NCBI RefSeq assembly: GCF_037198285.1
Contig: NZ_CP147243.1
Location: 558,001-622,000 of the forward strand
Source of the DNA: Haladaptatus sp. DJG-WS-42
GTDB taxonomy: Archaea; Halobacteriota; Halobacteria; Halobacteriales; Halococcaceae
Direction: 5' to 3'
Length of the DNA stretch: 64,000 nucleotides
Part shown: one piece after another, positions 43,425 to 52,037 of the stretch
Layout of the letters: each line of letters begins with the position of its first letter
Numbering within the stretch: the first letter of the stretch is position 1
Made by a program: the position numbers and the translations under genes
Notes under the pieces: model-generated
What the model saw: only the letters and a program-made list of their open reading frames with translations
Database searches by the model: none
Told to the model about the DNA's origin: nothing

Positions 43425-44762
43425 ATGACAAAAGTCGGAATTGACGCCGTTGAGATTCATACAGGGAAGCTCAAAATGGACCTCGCAGAGGTGTTCGCCC
43501 CGGAGATGGGCGACGACCCAGAGAAGTATACGAAAGGGCTCGGCCTCCACGCGAGCTCCTTCCCGGACGTGTACGAAGACATCGTGACGATGGGCGCGAA
43601 CGCCGCCTACAAGCTGATGGAGCGAAAGGGCCTCACGCCCGACGACATCGGCCGCATCGACGTGGCCACCGAGAGCGCGTTCGACAACTCAAAGCCCGTC
43701 TCGACGTACATCGCTGGGTGTCTCGAACAGGTGTTCGACGGCGACTTCCACCACGCGAACAAAGGTGAGCGTAAGTTCGCCTGTGTCGCTGGCACGCAGT
43801 CTATCGACGACGCCTACAACTGGATTCGTGCCGGACGGCATCGTGGTCGCTCGGCAATCGTAATTGCAACGGACACCGCCCTCTACGCCCGCGGCGACCC
43901 CGGTGAGGCGACCCAAGGGGCCGGTGCGGTTGCCATGCTCATCAGCGAAGACCCATCGCTCGTCAGCCTCAGCACCGAACAGGGCTTTGGCAGCGCAGAC
44001 GAGACGGACTTCCTCAAACCAAATCAGCAGTTCCCAAGCGTTGACGGCAAGCGCTCGGTGCAGGTGTATCTCGCCCGCATGCGCGAAGCGCTCGAAGACT
44101 ACGAATCGGTCGCAGGGAAAGTCGAACTCGACGACGTGAACCTCGCGCCGTTCCACACGCCGTTCCCCGGCATGGTTCGCAAGGCCGCCCTTCTTGGGTT
44201 CCGCCACATCATCCGCGATACCGACGTGGAGGATGAACTCGAACCGGAGATTGGCCGCCAGCCACGCGAAGCCGACTTCGACTCAGAGGAGAACTACACC
44301 GAGGCCATCCGGGCCTACATGGACGACCTCAAACGCACCGACGCCTACCAAGAGTGGTACGCGAACACGGTCGACCCAACGCTCTACCTCGCGCGCCACG
44401 TCGGCAACTGGTACACCGGCTCCGTCCACGTCGCCCGCGTCAGCGGCCTCATCAAGGCCTACGAGGCAGGCGAGGACATGACCGGCGAGCAACTCCTCGT
44501 TGGCTCCTACGGCAGTGGCGCACAGGCGGAAGTTCACTCAGAAATCGTCCAAGAGGGCTGGGCGGAGGAGATTGAGGCCATCGACATCCTCGACCGCCTC
44601 GACGACCGCTACGAGATTAGCTTCGACGACTACGAGCACATCCACGACGTGCACAACCACGCAAAAGACGTAGACGTAGAGGAGTTCACGACCCCACAAA
44701 ACGAGTTCGTCTTCGACGGCTGGGGCCGCATGGACGAACGGAAATATCGGTTCGTCGAATAA
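43425..44762 (+). CDS. Hydroxymethylglutaryl-CoA synthase
   Basis: The 445-residue protein begins MTKVGIDAVEIHTGKLKMDL and follows the thiolase-fold HMG-CoA synthase family. It shows the catalytic Glu region VATESAFDNSKP, the nucleophile Cys in FACVAGTQSID and the His in LAPFHTPFPGM. It condenses acetyl-CoA with acetoacetyl-CoA to HMG-CoA, the entry to the mevalonate pathway of archaeal isoprenoid lipids. A T-tract at 44786-44791 may end its transcript. It stands alone; HMG-CoA reductase is not in the window. Confidence 0.95.
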   Translation: MTKVGIDAVEIHTGKLKMDLAEVFAPEMGDDPEKYTKGLGLHASSFPDVYEDIVTMGANAAYKLMERKGLTPDDIGRIDVATESAFDNSKPVSTYIAGCLEQVFDGDFHHANKGERKFACVAGTQSIDDAYNWIRAGRHRGRSAIVIATDTALYARGDPGEATQGAGAVAMLISEDPSLVSLSTEQGFGSADETDFLKPNQQFPSVDGKRSVQVYLARMREALEDYESVAGKVELDDVNLAPFHTPFPGMVRKAALLGFRHIIRDTDVEDELEPEIGRQPREADFDSEENYTEAIRAYMDDLKRTDAYQEWYANTVDPTLYLARHVGNWYTGSVHVARVSGLIKAYEAGEDMTGEQLLVGSYGSGAQAEVHSEIVQEGWAEEIEAIDILDRLDDRYEISFDDYEHIHDVHNHAKDVDVEEFTTPQNEFVFDGWGRMDERKYRFVE

Positions 44763-44785
44763 GGTCCCTTCCGACTTTTCTGCTG

Positions 44786-44791
44786 TTTTTT
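44786..44791 (+). terminator. Oligo-T terminator after HMG-CoA synthase gene
   Basis: Six T occur 24 bp after the stop codon. Confidence 0.45.
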
Positions 44792-44836
44792 GGGCGCGAG
44801 CGGTCGGTTGTGGTCTCTCACACTGAGAATCGTCCG

Positions 44837-44850
44837 GATAGTTAACTATC
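44837..44850. promoter_or_regulatory. 14-bp perfect palindrome, operator-like
   Basis: GATAGTTAACTATC is a perfect palindrome, 70 bp upstream of the ATG at 44920. It is AT-rich in a GC-rich setting and could be a dimer-binding operator for the adjacent gene. Confidence 0.4.
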
Positions 44851-44919
44851 TTGCTCCGCGTAGATACACGTGTGACGGGCGGTCTGCAAGGCCAGCACCG
44901 TCAACTGAGGGTACCTACG

Positions 44920-45216
44920 ATGAACAAACACGTCAAAATCGGTGGGAAGGATTTCGTAACGGTCAGAAAAGACACATTAGTCGCGCGAGTCGAGGAACTG
45001 ATGGACCAGTTCGATGTCGACCAAGCGATGGTCATGGAGGGTGACGACGCTATCGGGACGATCACCTACGAAACAATTGTGAACGCACCCGACCATCCCG
45101 ACGAGACGGCGATGACGAGCCACGAACTCATCGCAGAGGACGTGATGGTCGCAATCGAGGAGATAAGCGAGGAGATGCAACGGCTCATCGACCAGGGGAT
45201 GGACGCCGCGCCGTAA
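44920..45216 (+). CDS. Small acidic hypothetical protein
   Basis: The 98-residue frame starting MNKHVKIGGKDFVTVRKDT is acidic and helical towards the end. The fragment VDQAMVMEGDDAIGTITYE is somewhat like a strand-helix unit of a CBS domain, but no full domain can be claimed. The open frame extends upstream to 44851 without conserved look. It converges on the HTH regulator, whose stop begins at the next base (45217). Confidence 0.6.
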   Translation: MNKHVKIGGKDFVTVRKDTLVARVEELMDQFDVDQAMVMEGDDAIGTITYETIVNAPDHPDETAMTSHELIAEDVMVAIEEISEEMQRLIDQGMDAAP

Positions 45217-45927
45217 TTAGGGGAGCTGTCGAAGCGCGTCTAGCATCTCTTCTAAGTCTTTGTTCGTCACCGCGAGCGAGAAGCCATCAATGCGAGCGAG
45301 CGCCGGGGCGTGTTCCCAGAGGTCATCTTCGGTGAGGCCGTGCAACACCACCGCGTTCGGGGTGGGCGTGACGACGCGCATGGCAACGAGCGGCGATTCG
45401 CCACGGGTGACGTGGGTGAACACGAGCGCGCGGTTCGTACTCTGGCCGTAGAGGCGATAAAACTCCTCGCTCGACAGGCGCGTGATGGCTTCGATGCTGT
45501 TTACGACGGTGTGGCCAGCGATGGTTGACTGGTTCCCGGAAGCGACTTCGGTGGCGTCGATAGCGTTGTAGAATCGGGTGAGCGGGATGGTTGTTGGATA
45601 CTCGCGCAGGTCTTGGACGATGTCGCTTTCGAAGCCCGCAGAGAGGACGCGGGCGTACTGGCGAATGCGCCCGCCGCCGCGGTGTTCGTCGATGTCGAGC
45701 AAGGCTTCGACGATGCGTCTGATGACGCCGATGCCCGGACTTTTGCGTCGCCCACTTTCGTAATCTGAGATGACAGACGAAGAGACGTCGAGTTGCGTTG
45801 CGAGGTCGGTCTGTGAGATGTCGAAGTCGGTGCGCCACTTTCTGAGCGTCGCCCCGGGGTCTGTGCTGAGCGTGATCTCGCCAGCGATTTTCTCGGCGAG
45901 GTCACGACGTGCGCCGCGGTCGGTCAT
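45217..45927 (-). CDS. HTH (XRE-like) transcriptional regulator
   Basis: The 236-residue protein has an XRE-type helix-turn-helix at about residues 28-75 (WRTDFDISQTDLATQLDV followed by VISDYESGRRKSPGIG). A mixed domain follows, ending with ALARIDGFSLAVTNKDLEEM. This architecture matches an archaeal predicted-regulator family; its target is unknown. A TATA-like GTTTTAC on the minus strand lies about 27 nt before the ATG at 45927. It is divergent from the DUF457-type gene. Confidence 0.85.
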   Translation of the reverse strand: MTDRGARRDLAEKIAGEITLSTDPGATLRKWRTDFDISQTDLATQLDVSSSVISDYESGRRKSPGIGVIRRIVEALLDIDEHRGGGRIRQYARVLSAGFESDIVQDLREYPTTIPLTRFYNAIDATEVASGNQSTIAGHTVVNSIEAITRLSSEEFYRLYGQSTNRALVFTHVTRGESPLVAMRVVTPTPNAVVLHGLTEDDLWEHAPALARIDGFSLAVTNKDLEEMLDALRQLP

Positions 45928-46010
45928 TGGCGAAGGGTTCGTCGTTCATCGTAAAACGGTTTCGACGTTTTCCCGAAATGCTCAGGGCGACCCGCGTGGT
46001 AGATTGTGCC

Positions 46011-46646
46011 ATGCCCTCAACCGTTGTCCACCTCGCGCTTGCCGGGCTGCTCGCCGCGGGGCTGCTGGGTGACGCCTTCGACAAGCGGTCGCTCGCCGTC
46101 ATCCTCGGGGTGACCATCCTCCCCGACCTCGATGTGTTCGCTGGCTTTTTCATCGCTGGCGGCCACCGCTCGGTGTTACATACGTTTCTCATCCCGCTCG
46201 TCGCTGCGGGCGTGGTGTACGCAGACTCCCGACGAGAGCCCTCGTGGCTCCGTGAACGATGGGGCGCACGCGGGCTCAGAGTTGCGTGGGTGAGCATTCT
46301 CGCCTTCGCCGTCGCAGGCATCGGCCTCGACCTTTTTACGGCGGGCGCAAACGTGTTCTATCCCGTCCATGACCAGTTCTACCGCGTTTCGGGCGAACTC
46401 ATCTATTCTACGAATCGCGGCATCGTCCAAACGTTCGTTGACTTTTCGACCAGCAATCCAGATCCCATCGCGATTGGTTCCTCACAGGAGGTGCACATCA
46501 ACAGCGGCATCGACCCGAATCCCGGGAGAGAGCCACCGGAAGTGGACAGAGTCTTCCCTGTCGCCCAATCTGGCTGGCAGCTCCTGCTCATCGTGACGAG
46601 CCTCATCGTCATCTGGGGACGGCTGCGAGAGACGCGCAAGGTTTGA
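46011..46646 (+). CDS. Metal-dependent hydrolase, YdjM/DUF457 type membrane protein
   Basis: From ATG 46011 the protein has 211 residues and begins MPSTVVHLALAGLLAAGLLG. It has the family's metal-binding His and Asp residues: HLALA at the N terminus, ILPDLDVFAG, and HRSVLHTFL. There are about four membrane helices. The family is thought to include membrane-bound hydrolases such as the LexA-binding YdjM, but substrates are not known. It shares an 83-bp divergent region with the HTH regulator. Confidence 0.85.
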   Translation: MPSTVVHLALAGLLAAGLLGDAFDKRSLAVILGVTILPDLDVFAGFFIAGGHRSVLHTFLIPLVAAGVVYADSRREPSWLRERWGARGLRVAWVSILAFAVAGIGLDLFTAGANVFYPVHDQFYRVSGELIYSTNRGIVQTFVDFSTSNPDPIAIGSSQEVHINSGIDPNPGREPPEVDRVFPVAQSGWQLLLIVTSLIVIWGRLRETRKV

Positions 46647-46670
46647 CTTCCCGGGTGTGAAAGCACACGC

Positions 46671-47156
46671 ATGATTCGACCGTACGACCCAGAGACAGAC
46701 CGCGAGGGCCTGTGGGCGCTCAAAACGCAATTTGAATTAGGTCTCGGCAGCGAGACTGGCGGCGACGAAAAGCAGGAGAAGTATGAGGCGAAACTCACCG
46801 ACGATTACCGCGAGCGGTATCTGGCGTGGGTGTCGCGGTGTTGTGACTCAGACGAACGCTGTCTGACTGTCGCGGTGGACGACGGCGAACTGGTCGGCTA
46901 CGTGTTCGTGCTGCCAGAAACCATGTCGATGATTTGGGATGCAGCCGTCCTCAACGAGATTTTCGTCGCGGCAGCGTATCGTGGAACCGGCGTCGCAGAC
47001 GAGTTGATGGCGGGTGCGCTCTCCCTCGCCCGCGACCAGAACCTCCCGCTCGACCGCATCGTTCTCGACGTGGACGGCGACAATGCACGCGCGAAGGCGT
47101 TCTACGACCGCCACGAGTTCGCTCACTGGGGCGAGCTCGTCTGTCGAGAACTGTAG
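46671..47156 (+). CDS. GNAT family N-acetyltransferase
   Basis: The 161-residue protein starts MIRPYDPETDREGLWALK. It has the acetyl-CoA-binding loop VAAAYRGTGVADELM (the R/QxxGxG/A motif), plus the ending LDVDGDNARAKAFYDRHEF. GNATs acetylate amines from proteins, polyamines or small molecules; the target is unknown. It starts 24 bp after the DUF457 gene on the same strand and overlaps a convergent gene by 34 bp. It does not resemble the three tandem GNATs further on. Confidence 0.88.
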   Translation: MIRPYDPETDREGLWALKTQFELGLGSETGGDEKQEKYEAKLTDDYRERYLAWVSRCCDSDERCLTVAVDDGELVGYVFVLPETMSMIWDAAVLNEIFVAAAYRGTGVADELMAGALSLARDQNLPLDRIVLDVDGDNARAKAFYDRHEFAHWGELVCREL

Positions 47157-47698
47157 AACGAGACGAGCGACCCACCGAGCGCGCCGAACAGGAGTGGGTA
47201 GAGCAAGCCCGCGACGAGAAGTGCCGTGACGAAGTCGGGGCCAGCCGTCGAGTTCTCGAGTTCGAGGCGGAACAGTTGTGCGCCGACGAGTGCTGGAAGG
47301 ACGTAGCCAATTACGACGCTCGCTCCGGCTTTCGCGTGCTGGGACGTCCCCGTACCCGACTGGCCACGGGCGGCGATTGCTCCGGCGACCACGAGCAAAA
47401 TGACGGGGAGAAAGAACAGCAGCGTTGCGCTGCCGTCGTCGCTTTCTGCAAGAAAGTTCACCATGTCAGAGCCCGCGAGGCGTGGGACGATTGTGGAGAC
47501 GAAATGCTCGTTGTAGAACAACCATCCGGTGAGCTTCCAGACCGGATTTTCGCCCGTGAAGAACTCGAACGCTTGCACCGCAAACAGGTCATCGAGCCGC
47601 GGGGCGGCCAGAAGGTAGGTGACGAGATAGCCGAACAGGTACGCAGCGACTCCAGCGAGCGCGCCGCGAACGACGGGAATCGTGTTTTTCTGGGCCAT
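47123..47698 (-). CDS. Membrane protein of unknown function
   Basis: The 191-residue protein begins MAQKNTIPVVRGALAGVAAY. It has about five hydrophobic segments, separated by an exterior loop around residues 38-75 (FFTGENPVWKLTGWLFYNEH). ATG 47698 lies 27 nt after a TATA-like ATATGA (47723-47728); ATG 47704 is the alternative. It resembles an unnamed haloarchaeal membrane family. The 3' end overlaps the GNAT gene tail-to-tail by 34 bp. Confidence 0.75.
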   Translation of the reverse strand: MAQKNTIPVVRGALAGVAAYLFGYLVTYLLAAPRLDDLFAVQAFEFFTGENPVWKLTGWLFYNEHFVSTIVPRLAGSDMVNFLAESDDGSATLLFFLPVILLVVAGAIAARGQSGTGTSQHAKAGASVVIGYVLPALVGAQLFRLELENSTAGPDFVTALLVAGLLYPLLFGALGGSLVSFYSSRQTSSPQ

Positions 47699-47737
47699 AT
47701 GCACCTCGAAGCAAGGTAGGGGATATGAATATTCTGG

Positions 47738-48361
47738 CTATTTGACTAGCCGAATCGTCTCGCGCGCTCCGTCGGTGACGTTCTCGCGCCATTGGGCCTG
47801 GGAGATGCTGTACGTGTCTAAATCGCGCGGCCCACCAGCATCACCGGGTGGCAGCCAGTTTCTGAGCGTGGCGTCCTGCTGGCCGCCGTATGCCTCGACG
47901 TACTTCCTGATTGCGCGTTTCGACTGTTCATTGTCGGGTTCGTGGCCGACGTTCACGTAGTCGAGGTTGAGGTGGTCAAAGGCGATGGCGAGCATCACAC
48001 CAGCGCGTTCGCCGGAATAGCCACGGCCCCAGAACGGCTCTCGAATCCACGTCCCGAACGACGTCACGCGTTTCTCCCACTCCATCCACAGTTCGGCGAC
48101 GCCGACGAACTCGTCGTCCTCACGTCGCGTGATGGCGTAGGTCGCCCGCGACCCGGACTCCCACCCCTTTTTCGCCGCTTCGACCTCGTCCATCGACTTC
48201 TTTGGCGTGGCGTGGGGTTTCTCGCCGAGCGGTTGCATCACAGCGTCCAGCTCGCCGGTTCGGTGGTATTCGTACAGGTCGAGCGCAGCTACAACCTCGT
48301 AGAGCGGTTCGTAGCGCAGCCGCTCACTTTCGACGAGTTCGGGGAACAGACTACTCGGCAT
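47738..48361 (-). CDS. GNAT family acetyltransferase, RimJ/RimL-like (tandem paralogue 3)
   Basis: The 207-residue protein begins MPSSLFPELVESERLRYEPL. It has the RimJ-type pattern FGTWIREPFWGRGYSGERAG, containing the acetyl-CoA loop, and ATLRNWLPPG towards the end. It is homologous to the two genes upstream (48351-48995 and 48992-49579), most visibly in the GRGYSGERA and KYVEAxGG segments. It overlaps the neighbour by 11 bp, so the three are one operon. The substrate is unknown. Confidence 0.88.
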   Translation of the reverse strand: MPSSLFPELVESERLRYEPLYEVVAALDLYEYHRTGELDAVMQPLGEKPHATPKKSMDEVEAAKKGWESGSRATYAITRREDDEFVGVAELWMEWEKRVTSFGTWIREPFWGRGYSGERAGVMLAIAFDHLNLDYVNVGHEPDNEQSKRAIRKYVEAYGGQQDATLRNWLPPGDAGGPRDLDTYSISQAQWRENVTDGARETIRLVK

Positions 48362-48995
48362 GGTCGATGACCTCTGTATACTCGGCCTTCTTTCTGCCCT
48401 CCACGGCCTCGCGCCACTGCGACTGGCTCACCGAGTAGTACACTTGGTCTGAGACGTGGTCTTCGTAGGGCAACCAGTTTCTGAGCGTGGCGTCTCGCCT
48501 GCCGCCGTGGGCCTCAACGTACTTCTCGACGGCGCGCTTCGATTTGTCGTTCTCGGTGTGGTGGGTGACTTTGACGTACGCCAAATCAAGTCTGTCAAAG
48601 GCGAGTTGCATGAGCGCGGCGGCGCGCTCTCCCGAGTAGCCCCGCCCCCAGTAGTCCTTTCTGAGCCACGTTCCGAGGCCGCCAACGCGGCGTTCCCAGT
48701 CACAGTGGAGCGTGGCAGTGCCCGCAAATTGGCCCGCGCCATCTTCACCCTCTCGTGGGAGGATGAAGTACGCGGCTTCCTCGCCGTCGTTCCACAGCTT
48801 CTCACGGCGTGCCATGAACTCGCGGGTCGGTTTCATCGTCGCGTGTGGCTTCCACGGCATGTACTTCGTGACCGCCTCCATCTCGGGTGACGGCTTGCAG
48901 ATGTCGTAGAACTCGCGCACGGAGAGATTGTCCATCGAGAGTCGCCGGAGGACGAGCCGTTCGGTCTCGATTTGTTCGGGAAAGAGATGGCTCAT
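48351..48995 (-). CDS. GNAT family acetyltransferase, RimJ/RimL-like (tandem paralogue 2)
   Basis: The 214-residue protein starts MSHLFPEQIETERLVLRRL. The acetyl-CoA loop is DYWGRGYSGERAAAL, and its C-terminal part, KYVEAHGGRRDATLRNWLP, is closely like that of its two neighbours. It is the middle gene of the tandem array, overlapping by 4 bp with paralogue 1 and by 11 bp with paralogue 3. RimJ/RimL relatives acetylate ribosomal protein N termini or small amines. Confidence 0.88.
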   Translation of the reverse strand: MSHLFPEQIETERLVLRRLSMDNLSVREFYDICKPSPEMEAVTKYMPWKPHATMKPTREFMARREKLWNDGEEAAYFILPREGEDGAGQFAGTATLHCDWERRVGGLGTWLRKDYWGRGYSGERAAALMQLAFDRLDLAYVKVTHHTENDKSKRAVEKYVEAHGGRRDATLRNWLPYEDHVSDQVYYSVSQSQWREAVEGRKKAEYTEVIDHAE

Positions 48996-49579
48996 TTACT
49001 CGACTCCCACTCGTCCTGTGAGATGGTGTAGCGAAGCGCGTCGTGTGGCTCGTCGTCTAAGACGATGTGGTTGCGGATGATGCCGTCGAGGCGGCCACCG
49101 TGGGCCTCGACGTACTTCTCGATGGCACGTTTCGACTGCTCGTTTTCGACGGCGTGTTCGACGGCGACGAGTTCCAAGTCAAGTCGCTCGAAGGCGAGTT
49201 CCATGAGTTTGGCCGCCCGTTCGCCCGAATAGCCCCGGCCCCAGAACTTCTTTCTGAGCCAGATGCCAAAGCGGGCGGTGTGCTTGTCCCAATCGCAGTG
49301 CAGGCCGGTCGTACCCGCGAACTCGCCTGCGCCCTGCTCACCGTCTTTCGGGTAGATGGCATAGACTGCGCCGTTTCCGGCTTCGGCTGATTCACCGACT
49401 TGCTTGACGAAATTCCACGTGTCTTTGAGCGTCTGGTGGGGACGCCACGACATGTACTGCGTTGCCTCCTCGATACCGTCCTCAGACGAGTGATAGGGAT
49501 AGACTGAGAGAGGGTCGAGCGTGTCGAGTGAGACCTGCTCGTAGCGCAGGCGGTCGGTCTCGAATTCCTCGGGGAACAT
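48992..49579 (-). CDS. GNAT family acetyltransferase, RimJ/RimL-like (tandem paralogue 1)
   Basis: From ATG 49579 the protein has 195 residues and begins MFPEEFETDRLRYEQVSLDT, which aligns with the starts of its paralogues. A longer frame to 49630 adds an unaligned leader. It has FGIWLRKKFWGRGYSGERAA, the same acetyl-CoA loop. It is the first gene of the tandem trio. The C-terminal half is less like the others (IIRNHIVLDDEP), so it has diverged most. Confidence 0.87.
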   Translation of the reverse strand: MFPEEFETDRLRYEQVSLDTLDPLSVYPYHSSEDGIEEATQYMSWRPHQTLKDTWNFVKQVGESAEAGNGAVYAIYPKDGEQGAGEFAGTTGLHCDWDKHTARFGIWLRKKFWGRGYSGERAAKLMELAFERLDLELVAVEHAVENEQSKRAIEKYVEAHGGRLDGIIRNHIVLDDEPHDALRYTISQDEWESSK

Positions 49580-49636
49580 ATGCTGAGAGGCGCGGGGTAG
49601 TGCGAAAAAGGTGTTGTTGAGTCCACTCACCCGAAC

Positions 49637-50476
49637 TTACAATTCCTCGGTGTCGAGTTCGAATCGCGGCGGCTGGCTTCCATCGGTATCCGTAAAGTCG
49701 TACTCGCGGGCGAGGTCGCCAACCGCGAAGATGCCACCCGTTTTCTCAAACACGTCTTCGTCTGCCGCAAGCGCCACGACCGCGCGGCCGACGTACTCGG
49801 GCGAATGAGTTTCCTCGGGCGGCTCCTCGCCCATCTCCTCAAACGCCTGTACCACACGCTCGGTTCGGGTGAAACCGGGGTAGAGGATGAGCGATGAAAT
49901 TTCATCAGCGCGAAGTTCGTGAGCCATGGCCTTCCCGAGCCTATCGACCGCAGTTTTCGCCACGTCATATGGCGTACTGCCACGGAACTTCTCGCCGTCG
50001 CCGGACGAGATGCCGACGATGAGGCCGTGGCCCTGGTCTCGCACTATCGGTGCGGCGAGGCGACTGGCCGAGAAATGAGCGCGAGCGCCCACGTCGAACA
50101 TTCTGTCCCAGCGGTCGAGTGACTGCTCCCAGAACGGGGCGTCGAAGGTGTCTCCGTACTGCTCGTACCCGCCCCAGACGTTGTTCACGAGCAGGTCAAG
50201 GCGGCCGTGGTCGCGTTCGATTTGTGCGAACAGCGCTTCGACATCCGCATCGGCCGCGTGGTCACAACGAACCGCGATGCCGGTGCCGCCCGCTTCGTCC
50301 ACGAGCGTGGCCGTCTCCGTCACGGTTCCGGGCAGGTCTTCGGTCGCATCTCCCACGACGCTTCGTCCGGTAACGTAGACGGTCGCGCCCGCCGCGCCGA
50401 GTTCGCGGGCGATACCGCGGCCAACGCCCCGACTTGCGCCAGTGACGAGGGCGACGGTGTCTGTGAGGTCAGGCAT
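49637..50476 (-). CDS. SDR family NAD(P)-dependent oxidoreductase
   Basis: From ATG 50476 the 279-residue protein begins MPDLTDTVALVTGASRGVGR, the Rossmann loop at the N terminus, and has the DLLVNNVWGG element. The catalytic Ser and YxxxK are in GISSGDG and TPYDVAKTAVDRL. It resembles the dehydrogenase/reductase SDR1-like family, with an insertion near residue 100-130 typical of that group. The substrate is unknown. It diverges from rfcL; the 88 bp between the two starts contain both promoters. Confidence 0.9.
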   Translation of the reverse strand: MPDLTDTVALVTGASRGVGRGIARELGAAGATVYVTGRSVVGDATEDLPGTVTETATLVDEAGGTGIAVRCDHAADADVEALFAQIERDHGRLDLLVNNVWGGYEQYGDTFDAPFWEQSLDRWDRMFDVGARAHFSASRLAAPIVRDQGHGLIVGISSGDGEKFRGSTPYDVAKTAVDRLGKAMAHELRADEISSLILYPGFTRTERVVQAFEEMGEEPPEETHSPEYVGRAVVALAADEDVFEKTGGIFAVGDLAREYDFTDTDGSQPPRFELDTEEL

Positions 50477-50564
50477 AGAGAGCGCTACGAAGGGCGCACA
50501 GAAAGTCCCACGTATCACGACGGCTCCGCAACCACTAAACACCGCTCGCGCCTACCGTGTGCCA

Positions 50565-52004
50565 ATGGATTGGACGGAGAAGTACCGCCCGACGACGCTG
50601 GCGGAGGTACGCGGCAACGACAAGGCCCGCACCGCCCTCAAAGAGTGGGCGCAGGGCTGGGATTCACACCGGAAAGCCGCCATCGTCCACGGCAGTCCCG
50701 GCGTCGGCAAAACGTCCGCCGTCCACGCGCTGGCGAACGATTTTGGCTGGAATACTATCGAACTCAACGCCTCAGACCAGCGCACGGCGAGCGTCATCGA
50801 GCGGGTGGCTGGCGAGGCGGCCAAAAGCGGCACGCTCACGCAAACGGGCGCGGCGGAGCGACGGCTCATCATCTTAGACGAGGCGGACAATATCCACGGC
50901 AACGCAGACCGCGGCGGCTCGCGGGCGCTCACACGGCTCGTGAAGGAAGCGAGCCAGCCGATGGTGCTCATCGCAAACGAGTTCTACGACATGTCGAACT
51001 CGCTGCGAAATGCGTGTGAGGCAATCGAGTTCCGCGACGTGCGGATGCGCTCTATCGTCCCCGTGCTCCGCGACCTCTGCCGGAAGGAGGGCGTCGAGTA
51101 CGAAGAGGATGCCTTAGAGAAAATCGCGGAGGCCAACAAGGGCGACCTTCGCGGCGCGGTCAACGACTTACAGGCACTCGCCGAGTCGACCGACCGGTTG
51201 ACCGCGGACAAGATCATCACGGGCGAGCGCGACCGCTCGACGGGCATCTTCGACTACCTCGATGACGTCATCAAGAAGTTGGGCGCAGAGGAGGCGCTCA
51301 AACAATCCTACGACGTAGACGAGACGCCCGACGACCTCATCAACTGGATCGAGGACAACATGCCCAAAGACTTCGTGGGCGAAGAGTTGGCAGACGCCTA
51401 CGACCATCTCGGGAAGGCAGACATCTGGCTCGGCCGGGTGCGCAAAACCCAGAACTACTCCTACTGGCGGTATGCGGGCGACAACATGACCGCGGGTGTC
51501 GCCGCCTCTCGCAACGGTACGAAGGGCGGGTGGACGCGCTACGGGCCGCCGAGCTACTGGTCGAAACTCGGCCGCTCGAAGTCTACGCGGAACAAGCGCG
51601 ATTACATCGCTCAGAAAATCGCCGAGTCGAGCGGTGTGTCGATGGGAACCGCCCGCCGCGACATCTTGCCGTATCTCGCCGGGATGACCTATCATTGCAA
51701 GAATCGCGACCTGACGGTGGCCGTGGCCGCGCGCTACGACCTAGACGCAGACCATCTCTCGTTTCTCACGGGTAGCGGCAAGGACACGAACAAGGTACAG
51801 GGCATCGTCGAAGATGCAGACGAGTTGAAAGAAAAAGCGGCCGTCGAGCACTCTGGCGGCGCGTTCGAGGGTGCACACCGCACGTCGATGGAGGGTGACG
51901 ACGAGGCTGACGAGTCAGAAACGAGCGACGACGAAGAAGAAGCTGAGCCGGAAGAAGAGACGGAAAGCGGCGATTCCCAGTCGGGACTCGGCGACTTCAT
52001 GTAG
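50565..52004 (+). CDS. rfcL: Replication factor C large subunit
   Basis: From ATG 50565 the 479-residue protein begins MDWTEKYRPTTLAEVRGND. The AAA+ Walker A is HGSPGVGKTSAVHALA and Walker B LIILDEADN. The C-terminal collar domain is followed by a long acidic tail that ends QSGLGDFM, a PCNA-interacting (PIP) motif of the form QxxLxxF. With RfcS it loads the sliding clamp PCNA on DNA. An upstream extension of the open frame, to 50442, is antisense to the SDR gene and is not conserved. Confidence 0.97.
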   Translation: MDWTEKYRPTTLAEVRGNDKARTALKEWAQGWDSHRKAAIVHGSPGVGKTSAVHALANDFGWNTIELNASDQRTASVIERVAGEAAKSGTLTQTGAAERRLIILDEADNIHGNADRGGSRALTRLVKEASQPMVLIANEFYDMSNSLRNACEAIEFRDVRMRSIVPVLRDLCRKEGVEYEEDALEKIAEANKGDLRGAVNDLQALAESTDRLTADKIITGERDRSTGIFDYLDDVIKKLGAEEALKQSYDVDETPDDLINWIEDNMPKDFVGEELADAYDHLGKADIWLGRVRKTQNYSYWRYAGDNMTAGVAASRNGTKGGWTRYGPPSYWSKLGRSKSTRNKRDYIAQKIAESSGVSMGTARRDILPYLAGMTYHCKNRDLTVAVAARYDLDADHLSFLTGSGKDTNKVQGIVEDADELKEKAAVEHSGGAFEGAHRTSMEGDDEADESETSDDEEEAEPEEETESGDSQSGLGDFM

Positions 52005-52037
52005 CGCGGTTTGCTGAGGTTCGAAAAAAGTGGACCG

